From the NCBI GenBank assembly GCA_034696485.1, contig JAQIWT010000533.1, positions 1 through 18,564 on the forward strand: a stretch of 18,564 bases of DNA, given 5' to 3'. Under the pieces are notes generated by a model. It worked only from the letters and a program-made list of their open reading frames with translations, did not search any database and was not told the DNA's origin. This document shows, one piece after another, positions 1 through 8,126 of the stretch. The position numbers and the translations under genes are program-made. This stretch comes from Isohypsibius dastychi (taxonomy: Eukaryota > Tardigrada > Eutardigrada > Parachela > Isohypsibiidae). The stretch's first letter is position 1. Each line of letters opens with the position of its first letter.

Positions 1-2
1 GT

Positions 3-479
3 TCAATAAATAGTCGCGGTTTTCGGGACGAATCCATTGATATTACTCATCTTATCCTCAATACTGCCATGTTGCTGCTGATTGATGGGATAGTTGAGCT
101 GATGAGATTTACTATTCTCCTGTGAGCCGCCATTTTGATTCTGATGATGAATAACGACCGGACTAGGAACATGGGAAGGTATTGACCCATCGGCATTCGG
201 CTGACTCAGTGACCTTTGTGAACTAAACGCCGAAGCTCCATCGATGCCATTTTGAATGAGTCGGTCTGACTCTTCGGCTTCACGCTCCATTTCCACTTCT
301 TCTTCATGGATGGCTTTGGTGTCGGTTAGAGGACTGATAAATTTCGGGCTCATATCGACCATCTCTTGATCACCTATAGAAAGTAACGTGTCCGAGTCAC
401 GTCGATTGTCCGTGTAAGTTTGGTCTTTGGGTTTCGTGGTCACGTAGGCCATTCGACGGAAATTGTCGCTCAACTCCGG
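3..479 (-). other. InR: InR C-terminal tail
   Basis: About 158 residues after the kinase core, low-complexity and polar: an acidic [12 protein letters not shown] stretch, Gln/His/Asn-rich runs, and a C-terminus of PKTATIY. The tail tyrosines are in AYVTT, TYTDN, NYPIN and the terminal TIY. None forms a YxxM PI3K-binding motif, so signalling probably relies on a docking protein bound at NPDY. The tail is longer than in vertebrate INSR but much shorter than the IRS-like extension of Drosophila InR. Confidence 0.9.
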
Positions 480-3400
480 TAGAAGTTCTTCAACAATCTG
501 AAACGTAAGCCATTCGGTGAGACCAAGATCAAAAACTCAAGATAACCGTAATTTTACACTTTCAGCGAACTACGCTACTCACCTGTTCGAAACTTGGCCG
601 GTCTCTAGGGTTATAGTGCCAACATCTAAGCATCAAGGCATATAAGCGATCATCACAGTTCTCCGGTCTCTGCATGATTCCTCTGGCGATGACATGGTGG
701 AGAACGTCTTCATTAGACAAGCCCTTATAAGGCTGTTCGGCTAATGTGACAATCTCCCATAGAACAACTCCAAATGACCACACATCCGTCTCGTTTTTGA
801 AGATTCCATCTTTGAGAGATTCTGGCGCCATCCAGCGCACTGGCAACATTCCTTTACCTGCAGACAAACAAAATATCAAGTTGACATCACCAACAATGCA
901 GCAGTTGATATTATCAGGATTTTGCGGTTACAGAAACCACTTGCAGTTTGCGGTCAGGAATCTCACCTCCTTTCCGGTAATAATCCGTTTCATAAATATC
1001 TCTGGACATGCCAAAATCCCCTATCTTGACGGTCAGATCTTCAGCCACCATGCAATTCCTGGCAGCCAGATCACGATGGACGAATTTGCGGCTATGAATA
1101 TAGGCCATTCCATCGCATATTTCACCGCACATTTGGATGACTCTTGAAAGTGATGGTGGGATGCGAGATGGCTGCTCCAAGTAAGATGGTGATGGAGTTG
1201 GTGGTGATCCTTCTATGGCAGATGGCTCTTCGGGACGTTGAAGGCGCAACCAGGTGCGAAGATCACCGTTGGTCATGAGCTCCATCACGACTAGAGCAGG
1301 TTGACCTTCCGAGACGACACCCAGAAGTTTGACCACATGATGGGCGCTGAATGCTCTAAAACGACAAATAAAATGTAAAACATTAAAATGAGGAACGAGC
1401 CACTTACTTCATAACGGAAGCTTCCTGCAGAAACATATTCCGCTCATTCATCGGGGTATCCTCGTTGATAGTCTAGCGAAAGATCAATTACAGCTTAGCC
1501 TGTTTGAAAACCGCTGCCGGTTAGCGAACCTTGACTGCCACCATGAGCCGTTCGAATCCATCGACAATATTCTTAGCGATGCCTTTGTACACTTTCCCAA
1601 ACGAACCCTTGCCAATCTCATCAAGCAGTTCGATACTATCCCTGGACACTTCCCACGAGTCTGGAGTATAGGTGTAGTAATCCGGATTGATGGATACGGC
1701 CATTGGATGCTGTGGAACCTTTTTCGACCTGAAAAAACAAAAATAAACAATTTTGAGTCTCAACAACGAAAATGAGATCGAAGTGCCACTCTGCAATTCT
1801 TTGTTCAAAAATCTGTGTGTCAACTTACATTTTTCGATAGAAATAAACGCCGACGACAAAGAAGATGAGGAACGGAATGAGAATTCCGCAGATGATTCCA
1901 ACGACCGTTTGAGTAGAAAGTCCAGTTTCAACAACGGGGCGGGGCAGGTCAACGTACACAAACTTGGGCTCCGTCCATGACCCATTTCCGGCGAATGAGG
2001 ATGCCCGCAGTCGAAATGAATAATTTCCGGAATGTAAGGTCGAAAAATCGAGCACTTGATTTGTTCGATTATCCATCGTCCGCGGAATACACTCTTTCAA
2101 CCGTTTACCCTGAAGAACAACATATTCAACAAACAACATTGCAAACGAATCCGAACTGAAACGTTCAAAGATAAAAACAAAAGACGATCTCTCTATCCAC
2201 TGTCGAGTTTGCTTTTACCGGCTTAGTATCGACTTGTTCGTATTCAATATCAACGGTGACAATGACACCGTTTGGATGCGCGGGATCTCGCCATATTACG
2301 ACAACTTCTGTTCCGTTATGTTCCACATGAACGCTCTCAGACGGAATATCATCAGCCTTTCCTGCAAAAAGAAAATAACGTTGGCTTTCTCATTCATTTC
2401 GGATTTGACACAAAACTACACTAATCAAGAACGGAACAGAACGAAATTTGTCGGCAAAATTTTCATTCCAGTGAACTGCGGACGAATTACAAAAAACCCC
2501 TTCAAATTGCGGTTAATTTGGAATAAGAAGATAACGTCATTCCGTAGTCCAGTATCCGTTACAAAGCATCTTGATTTTTCTATTTTTGAAACTTTATATT
2601 CGCGAACGGTTCAGAAACAAGCAAACTCCTGACAAACTTCAACTTTCAGAAACATACTTTCGACTTCTCAAAGCGAGTCTATATCCAACTTACTTTTAGC
2701 CAACGTCTGACTTGGATTCGCTTTCGCTTCACCACTGCAGGGCGGATAATAATTTGCCGTAAGCTGCGACACACTTTTATCGTGACAAGCTTCCACCTGC
2801 AATAAAGAAAACATTCATATTACCAGACTAATTTCAAACAAGCAATTCAAAAAACAACTGAAGAAAAATCGCAAGTTTATCAGAGAAGATCGGGTTAACT
2901 GACCGTGATGACGTAATCCGAGAAATGATCCAAATTTTCCAGCCGGATACTTCTATCGTAAACCCGTTTGATTTTGATATCCAGTGGTGGAGGTGTTGAC
3001 TTGGCGACATTGCCGTTCCGCGTCGTCGAATTCCTCACAGAATAAAACGTCGAATTGGTCGGAATCAAAGTTGTCGTTTGATTTCCGGCCAACATCGAGC
3101 TGCGATCCAAAAAACTGGCCATGGTCGTCTCACTTCCGGCAACCGCTCGACGAACTCGACTGATCAATTTTGTGTAGACCAAATCTTGAATCTGGTTTTC
3201 CATGATGATAGCTTCGTCCTGCTCAAATTCACTGATCTTGCCGGCCGGAGAAGATGATGAAGGTTTACTATCGTCGGCTTTGCTGCCGTTGCAGGGACAC
3301 ATGGGAGAAGGCGTTGTGGTTGCGATGTATTCCGTTGCTTTCGGAGGAGAAGTAATTGCTGGAAAAAGAAAACAAAATTCCCAAATCCACAAATCTCAAC

Positions 3401-6400
3401 CGGCAAAACGAAGTCCGTGAACAAATTCTATGACTTACGATTCACACAGTAGTTGCGACCTCGTAGTTTCTCATGAGAATCCCGCACTTTATGCCAGCGT
3501 ACGTTATAAAAAGCCACTGGTCCATTTGGTTCAAGTGGCGCTTGCCAGTGAACTTCGATGACATGAGGTCCCATTGAAGTAGTTCGCACAACTAACGGCT
3601 TGGATGGCGTCGTGGGTGTTGTATTGAAGTACACTATATCACTCTGTGCTCCTTGTCGTTCCGACGATATCGTGTAGGTTGTCACGTAAACCGCATACTG
3701 TCGCGCTGGAAGATCACGAGAGTTAAATCACATTCTCAAATCTCCACAGAACTGTTTGTTTACCTGGCTGAAGTCCGGTGATCATGTGGCTCATTGAAGT
3801 CTGACCTTCCGCGTGCGGCGGAATATCCACCTGCGTCCACACATCTCCACTACACGCATCTCGTCCTTCATACTTGGTCATGTTCCTCGTTGGTGTTTCC
3901 CGGTATAGAAGCACATAGCCTGGTCACATTCAAACTTCAAAACCGCGAATCCAACTCAAGCACCTCAAAAGAACCTTACCAAGCAGTGATCGCGGATCTT
4001 CCAACAAGAACACATCCCAATCCAGAAAGGCCATCTGTGGCATTACAGTGCTAACCTTCAGACCAATCTGCGAGATCTCACAAGCAATGCGGTCGCCATT
4101 CGAACTCTTGGAAATGTCGTGATCATCAGGTTTAAGTTGCCAACCGACCAAGGCACTGTTCATCCGGCTGACCAGATCGTTGATCTTCTTCAAACACAAC
4201 CGCGGATTGAAATGGAATGAGACCTTTCCTTTTGGGTTGGCGATTGAGATGGAACTCCTGTTACCCGAAAAGTCGAACAGGTCTTGGAGGTTAAGATTAT
4301 CGATCACGGTCAACGCCTATTGAACATAACACTGCGGGTATGAAGCAAAGAGTTTGAGGGAACAGCTTACATAGTCGCCTTGGCCGAGATGGTCACCCCT
4401 GATGATTCGCAGACGTCGCAGGAATGAGAGGGATATCAGAGCATGGGAGCGGACAACTTTGACATAACCAGTGACTTCCTCGATGTACTGCAATGACTCC
4501 TCCAGGGTCTTTGCAAACTTGTCTGCAAAGTCCGATGGGTGAATTTCGGATCACGGAAAATACAAGGACGAAAATTTCATGGGGGAAAGTAGACTTACCG
4601 GAAGTGGTGCCGATCTGAATTTCCAGCGATCCATTAATAACAGTACATCCAGCCAGTTCCTGAGCGCTGCCCAAATCATCGACAGTAGTTCCCGGACATA
4701 CTACAGAGAGCATTCACTGAACAAAGGACTTCACGCTTTGAATGACCGTAATATACCACATACCTTTTGGACAAGATCCGACACATTTGATGCAATTATG
4801 CGAATCATTTGGATCGGTCATCCATTCAGCCGGGCATTTCGTGGTGCAAAGTCCCGGTGCCGGTCCGACCATATGAGCTTTGTAATGATGATCCACCCTG
4901 CCATCCGAATAAGCTCGGCATTCCGACTCGGAAACACAACGTCTTTCGTTCAACTAGAGAGAAAAGAATTCATCTCTCAGAGCACAAAAAATCTGCATCT
5001 CGTCTCAAAACGGTGAGAAAAAAAAGAAATTACTCGTTCTTCGCCAAGTTTTTCAGTTTTCAAAAAAGTTTCTAGTGGGGAATTTGGAGTCATACGTACC
5101 GTGTATGTAAACTGTGGACATTTCTGCATACATGCTCCATGATGATGCACAGCTTTGCAAACAAGGCACTCATTTCTGGCCGGTCCATAACATCCTTCCA
5201 AGCAAAGGGTGTTGCAACAATGGGTCTGATGACTCTGATTCGGATCGCATGTTGGTGGTGCAACTGAAACAAAAACACATGACATTCACAAATTTAAAAA
5301 AGATAGTAACAAATCGGAAATGCAATTTCAACTATTTGGTCAACATGTTATAACGGCGAAAAATATCATGACTACATGCAAAGATAAAAGAAACATACTT
5401 TTTTGACAATCACTCCTTGACCAACACATATGACGTTGTTCACCCTTGAAAAATGTTGGGCAATGCGGGCACAGATTGACACACTGTCCATCGGCTTTAT
5501 TATCCCGAATCGAGATCAACGCTCGATGTTCACGTTGTACGATCTTCTCCCAATCAATTGTATCCAAATAGCACAACAGGTTGTTTTTCTGGATAAACAC
5601 GGCACCTTGTCCAATGTGCGTCAGTGAGATGAGTCCCAGTTCCTCCAGATCGGGATTCTCAAACACGATCAACGCATAATGACGCACCAAACTCCGCCCG
5701 CGTATCGTCGACAAATTGGGGAATATATTACGGAGGGTCTTCATGCCGGTGATACGGTAGATGATGAGAAAGTCAGTGATCTCCCGAAGAGCCGGGAAAC
5801 TTAACTGATCGTACCCCACGGAAGACTGATCCGGCCGATCGATCAGGTTTATTTTGAGAAATCCCTCGATTACTGTACAATTCTCCAGCGCCTTGAACGA
5901 GTCCACGCTGTTGATGACTTGAATGCTTTGACAGACTGAAAACAAACACACATGGATTAGGGCAGTTCTCTGCATTCAAATCACAAAAAACACGTCAAAA
6001 AATACCCACGTTTTTTATCAAACATGATGCGTTTAAATTTATGGAGGGTGTAATCGAAACGTTCGCTTCCGGTACACAGATCGATAACAATAAAATCTGA
6101 CAGTTTTGATTTTTTTCAAATAAATACTGTCAATTCGAAAATTCGAATAAACCTGACCAAGTCTCTCAGACTACGGAAAACAGAAAAAAACAAATTTCAA
6201 TCACCATAGACAACTTCAATGAAACAGAAACTATTTGCAAGAAAAAACATTTCATTATAATATACCAACAAACACGCTTCGATATATTTCTTCCCATAAA
6301 GCTCGCCACAAATATCATAATGTATTTCGGGAAATAAATCAACCTGAATTTCGGGCCAACTTTCAGAAAAGATTTTTGAAAACACAACACAACTTAAAAT

Positions 6401-7099
6401 CTGGACTGTTTCCGTTAAACTAAGAAAAACATCAACAATCTTAGAATGATATCGTTATGAATCACTAGGTGCCTAAAGGGCAAATTTCACCGTCTACGGC
6501 GTAGTACTATATTTGAGCCGATGACGAACAAATCGAAATGAATTGAGACTACGGTGGACTGAATCAATGGTTGTAATCTGGAACAAAGCCACGTAACCAG
6601 AAACTGAAGATAAGTCCTTTGTAAATTATAAATAAAAATCTTGGTTAAAGATTCTGAATTACATCATAACTTATGGATCTTCCGAAAATAAAATAACAAC
6701 CAAAGTGAAAGCTTAACTAAAGACGTCCAAGGAATCCGGTCAACTCGGTTTCAAAAAAAAAGTCAACCCATCAGAAAACCCCAGAAAACAGAACGCTTTG
6801 ACTTGAACTCAAAAACTTACTTTTTCCCGGTTGATATGAATCATCGAATGATCGGGAATTCTAACTCGGTGTGTCAAAATTCGAAGAACAAACTCACTTT
6901 TTTCATCCCCGAGGTGACGGAGATTCAGATCACGAGTCAAAGGTCTGATGGTCGTCGACAAGGACGTTGAAGATGGCTTAGTGGATGCCGAAAAAATATC
7001 ATTCGCCATAAGAGATTCGGATGCATCCTGCGACGCAGAAATGGTCCAGAAATAAAAAAGAAAAATAAGGGATTTCCGTGAAACGCCAAACAAATCCAT
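3..7099 (-). CDS. InR: Insulin/IGF-like receptor tyrosine kinase, complete, 18 coding exons, 1503 aa
   Basis: This is a cell-surface receptor for insulin-like peptides that signals through IRS proteins, PI3K/Akt and FoxO. Coding exons, in transcript order: 7099-6898, 5935-5399, 5263-5100, 4953-4764, 4700-4599, 4522-4371, 4316-3980, 3919-3764, 3705-3439, 3358-2904, 2796-2694, 2361-2219, 2109-1829, 1728-1530, 1472-1408, 1355-967, 857-583, 497-3. All introns are GT-AG, phases agree at every junction, and the total is 4512 nt ending in TGA at 5-3. The domain order matches vertebrate INSR/IGF1R throughout: signal peptide, L1, Cys-rich, L2, three FnIII domains with a cleavable insert, membrane helix, kinase and tail. 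At 1503 aa it is somewhat longer than vertebrate receptors (about 1370-1380), because of an N-terminal linker, a kinase insert and a longer tail. Start choice: ATG at 7099 has A at -3 and opens a clear signal peptide. No frameshift or premature stop is seen, and the invariant kinase residues are present. The last 3' UTR bases and poly(A) site lie outside the window. Confidence 0.97.
480..1634 (-). other. InR: InR tyrosine kinase domain (exons 14-18), catalytically intact
   Basis: Residues about 1062-1345. Visible elements: Gly-rich loop GKGSFGKV (1069-1076); ATP lysine in VAVK (K1096); helix-C Glu E1113 in FLQEASVM; hinge [11 protein letters not shown]; catalytic loop HRDLAARN (1211-1218, base D1213); DFG at 1231-1233; activation loop [12 protein letters not shown] with tyrosines 1239, 1243 and 1244; the tyrosine-kinase PVRWMAPES; and the C-lobe [11 protein letters not shown]. 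It ends at RPSFEQ|IVEELL across the phase-0 intron 498-582. Every residue needed for catalysis is present. A proline-rich insertion follows LRLQRPEEP. Intron 14 uses a weak donor, GTTCGC, at 1529. Confidence 0.96.
1677..1688 (-). other. InR: InR juxtamembrane NPDY docking motif
   Basis: Residues 1044-1047 are N-P-D-Y, 17 residues beyond the membrane helix and a short distance before WEVSR. This is the NPxY motif that, once phosphorylated, binds the PTB domains of IRS and Shc in INSR/IGF1R (NPEY there). Further tyrosines follow directly (YTYTPD). Confidence 0.9.
1837..1905 (-). other. InR: InR transmembrane helix
   Basis: Residues 1005-1027 ([12 protein letters not shown], then [11 protein letters not shown]) form a single uncharged hydrophobic span of 23 residues. 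It is followed at once by RKMSKK, a positively charged stop-transfer sequence on the cytoplasmic side. Confidence 0.95.
1906..2796 (-). other. InR: InR end of FnIII-2, FnIII-3 and extracellular stalk (exons 11-13)
   Basis: Exons 2796-2694, 2361-2219 and the first part of 2109-1829. FnIII-2 closes with YVITVEACHD. The linker reads TLAKRKADDIP (INSR: EAKADDIV). FnIII-3 has [23 protein letters not shown], then [29 protein letters not shown] and the stalk [12 protein letters not shown] and AGNGSWTEP are almost identical to INSR. The acceptor chosen for exon 13 is at 2110; another TTTCAG at 2154-2159 is rejected because the frame after it does not join exon 12. Confidence 0.92.
2362..2693 (-). other. 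InR: InR intron 11 (332 nt)
   Basis: Lies between exons 11 and 12, phase 1, donor AGTAAGT and acceptor TTTTTGCAG. The frame joins as TLAK-R-KADDIP, matching the INSR linker. A plus-strand open frame covers part of it but overlaps receptor exons antisense and shows no domain. Confidence 0.85.
2904..3358 (-). other. InR: InR insert domain with alpha/beta cleavage region (exon 10)
   Basis: Residues 703-854 form the long, disordered insert inside FnIII-2. It holds a Cys pair (MCPCNG, C723 and C725) where INSR has a cluster of three cysteines, then a Ser-rich acidic stretch. Next comes a helix-like segment at about 755-768 ([14 protein letters not shown]), placed where INSR has its hormone-binding alpha-CT helix. 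The RVRR furin site follows. After the site the beta-chain N-terminus carries three N-glycosylation sequons (NQT, NST, NST), as INSR also does. FnIII-2 resumes at [21 protein letters not shown]. Confidence 0.88.
3147..3158 (-). other. InR: Predicted furin cleavage site RVRR (alpha/beta chain boundary)
   Basis: Residues 770-773 read R-V-R-R, fitting the R-X-K/R-R proprotein convertase consensus and sitting where human INSR has RKRR. Cleavage after R773 would release an alpha chain of about 750 residues (after signal removal) and a beta chain of 730 residues. Confidence 0.88.
3439..3919 (-). other. InR: InR FnIII-1 and first half of FnIII-2 (exons 8-9)
   Basis: Exons 3919-3764 and 3705-3439. 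FnIII-1 shows [20 protein letters not shown] followed by AC, matching the INSR segment ending in NVTEFDGQDAC; that Cys forms the alpha-alpha disulfide in INSR. It continues with [16 protein letters not shown] and [11 protein letters not shown]. FnIII-2 begins at TPSKPLVV and shows the fold-typical tryptophan in [21 protein letters not shown], then breaks off at NYCVN, where the insert domain begins. The intron between the exons is 58 nt, phase 1. Confidence 0.93.
3980..4700 (-). other. InR: InR L2 domain (exons 5-7)
   Basis: Encoded by 4700-4599, 4522-4371 and 4316-3980, residues about 365-561. Matching blocks are [56 protein letters not shown] and [14 protein letters not shown]. Human INSR has [24 protein letters not shown] and LFFHYNPKLC at these places. 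The end of exon 7 already enters FnIII-1 (LEDPRSLLG, compare FRDLLG). The introns inside this block are 76 and 54 nt. Confidence 0.94.
4764..5263 (-). other. InR: InR furin-like cysteine-rich region (exons 3-4)
   Basis: Residues about 230-364, encoded by 5263-5100 and 4953-4764 and beginning at the end of exon 2. Dense cysteines follow the receptor pattern: [47 protein letters not shown], and [10 protein letters not shown] leading into the L2 domain. The region shapes ligand specificity (IGF versus insulin) in vertebrate receptors. At the exon 2/3 junction the sequence reads CQKIAPPTC where INSR has CQKVCPTIC, so one family cysteine is shifted or lost. Confidence 0.93.
5399..5935 (-). other. 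InR: InR L1 ligand-binding domain (exon 2)
   Basis: Residues about 68-246. This is the first leucine-rich L domain and, by homology with INSR, carries the primary hormone-binding face. Conserved blocks are ENCTVIEG near the start, the [18 protein letters not shown] strand, [25 protein letters not shown] and [12 protein letters not shown]. The exon then runs into the first cysteines of the Cys-rich region ([20 protein letters not shown]). The whole domain sits in a single 537-nt exon flanked by phase-1 introns. Confidence 0.95.
5936..6897 (-). other. InR: InR intron 1 (962 nt)
   Basis: This is the largest intron in the window, between the signal-peptide exon and L1. Donor GTGAGT at 6897, acceptor TTTTCAG at 5936, phase 1. 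It is A/T-rich with many short homopolymer runs. I see no nested gene, RNA gene or mobile element; the open frames in it (60-75 codons, both strands) have no coding character. Confidence 0.85.
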
Positions 7100-7127
7100 T
7101 TTCCACCCGATCACCTCTTCATATCGT
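6898..7127 (-). other. InR: InR exon 1: short 5' UTR, signal peptide and Ser/Thr-rich N-terminal linker
   Basis: A splice acceptor (CTTTGCAG) ends at 7128, so the exon probably starts at 7127 with 28 nt of 5' UTR before the ATG at 7099-7097. Residues 1-67 are encoded here. Residues 1 to about 22 form a signal peptide: basic VSRKS, then the hydrophobic stretch LIFLFYFW, then small residues ISAS suited to signal peptidase. The remaining 45 or so residues are rich in Ser and Thr ([14 protein letters not shown]) and end in GDEK. Vertebrate receptors have only a few residues between the signal peptide and the first L1 cysteine, so this linker is an addition. The donor is AAAAA|GTGAGT at 6897, phase 1. 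Confidence 0.85.
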
Positions 7128-7513
7128 CTGCAAAGAAGAAAAATCTCGATCAAAAAAAGATCAAAAAAGTGAGATTTCACAGGTTAGGAATTAAGAAAAG
7201 AATAAGGAAACAAGAAAATTCAGAAAATGAAAACAATTCCCAGAAAATCCAAGAAACTGCGAAGAACCCAACAGCGATGCGGAAACGACTGGATCTTTCA
7301 GGTCCAAGTGACGCAACCATCAATCAAACAACAAAATAATCGCAGGGTAATATAAGTTGCTGGACATGCTCTTGGAGAAACTATCATTAAAATCCGAGGA
7401 ACCTTCAAGGAATCACAAGGTTGAGTAATTCACTTTCTCTCCAGCCAATAAATACATCGGCAAAGCTTAGAAACGACTTGAAAATTCCCGCAAGTCATAT
7501 CGTCGTCACTTAC
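7128..7513 (-). other. InR: Probable InR 5' UTR intron (386 nt)
   Basis: On the minus strand a good donor (TTTG|GTAAGTGA) stands at 7513 and a good acceptor (TTCTTTGCAG) ends at 7128, 29 nt upstream of the ATG. A non-coding first exon would then lie just above 7514. The 3' side is well supported by the acceptor; the donor and first exon are inferred and need transcript evidence. No coding gene is seen here. Confidence 0.5.
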
Positions 7514-7620
7514 CAAACGATTCGAGGTCGTTTTCCCACCGAGGAAACGTCAAATTGATAAATATGCAAGTCCAAAATAAAATAATTCCTCATCTGCACT
7601 TTCTTCAATCCCGCCATTCA

Positions 7621-7628
7621 CCAATCAG
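7621..7628. promoter_or_regulatory. CCAAT box (CCAATCAG)
   Basis: CCAATCAG on the plus strand fits the NF-Y consensus and lies about 110 bp upstream of the inferred InR first exon, a usual distance. CCAAT boxes work in either orientation. Only sequence match and position support it. Confidence 0.35.
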
Positions 7629-7782
7629 TCCATGATGTAGTGATTGCATCTCTTCGTTCAATTCGCCGTTGTAGAAAGTTTTGCAGAAAGGCGAAGGAAC
7701 GCCAGATTGGTTGTGAAGATTGAAAACAATTGAATAACAAGTCCCTCTTTTCCCTCGCTTCAATTTTCAACAATACTGTATG

Positions 7783-7790
7783 TTGTTTAC
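7783..7790. promoter_or_regulatory. FoxO-type binding element TTGTTTAC
   Basis: A perfect match to the core FoxO/DAF-16 element (GTAAACAA on the other strand), about 270 bp upstream of the inferred InR first exon. FoxO is known to activate insulin-receptor transcription as feedback in flies and mammals. That this copy is functional is inference. Confidence 0.45.
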
Positions 7791-7853
7791 GAGTCTGCGC
7801 AGGGCAGTAGCCCATACTCATGGGGCCAACGGCCAGACGTAACCTGTCCGTAG

Positions 7854-7913
7854 CCATACCGAACCGAAACAGACGCTCTCGCCTAGCCACTCGGCTCGAA
7901 TGGAGCCGTCTGT
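7854..7913 (-). repeat. Possible tRNA-derived (SINE-like) fragment with A-box and B-box resemblance
   Basis: Read on the minus strand, GAGCCGAGTGG (7897-7887) resembles a Pol III A box and GGTTCGGTATGG (7865-7854) begins like a B box. Their start-to-start spacing of 32 nt is shorter than in a normal tRNA. The patch is GC-rich among A/T-rich DNA and has 7-bp inverted arms (7869-7875 with 7907-7913). No complete cloverleaf can be drawn, so it is not called a tRNA gene. A chance match or a promoter CpG patch remains possible. Confidence 0.25.
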
Positions 7914-7970
7914 CTGAGCCTGAAGCCCTGAATTTCATACGGCTATAATGTCACAAGTGTTTTTCAACAG

Positions 7971-8053
7971 TGGCGTAGGGGCTTACGGTGATTGCGATTT
8001 CCCCCACGCCAGCGTTTATGCAATATAGGATCAGAGCCGGCAAGCTCTGACCT
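7971..8053. other. Two strong adjacent hairpins (structured intergenic segment)
   Basis: Hairpin 1: arms 7971-7981 and 8001-8011 pair at 10 of 11 positions around a 19-nt loop. Hairpin 2: TCAGAGC (8031-8037) pairs fully with GCTCTGA (8044-8050) around a 6-nt loop, and three more pairs extend it past a bulged A8030. Such paired elements could be a small RNA, a repeat remnant or promoter structure. Nothing in the sequence decides between these. Confidence 0.4.
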
Positions 8054-8126
8054 AGTAAAAAGACTGCTGAATTTCACACTGAAAATCAGCTGTTTTCTAA
8101 AATGTTCTTTGCGAGAACTTGTAGTC

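Noticed and set aside
2110-2159. Alternative acceptor for InR exon 13 at TTTCAG (2154-2159)
   Set aside because: Using it would break the phase from exon 12 and insert residues absent from the family. The acceptor at 2110 joins VDTKP to [10 protein letters not shown] without a gap.
2234-2632. Plus-strand open frame of 132 codons
   Set aside because: Antisense to InR exon 12 and intron 11; no domain. It is a shadow of the receptor gene.
3756-3763. Second TTGTTTAC (FoxO-like) octamer inside InR
   Set aside because: On the minus strand it is GTAAACAA, i.e. the splice donor of the intron 3706-3763, which explains it.
7618-7938. Minus-strand open frame of 106 codons in the intergenic region
   Set aside because: Arg/Ser-rich translation without a domain, overlapping the GC-rich repeat-like patch. 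It is not in a position to extend the receptor, whose start has its own signal peptide. Most likely chance.
7992-8004. TTGCGATTTCCCC resembles an internal segment of U1 snRNA
   Set aside because: No ACTTACCTG 5' end at the needed distance and no Sm site downstream; the match is about a dozen bases only.
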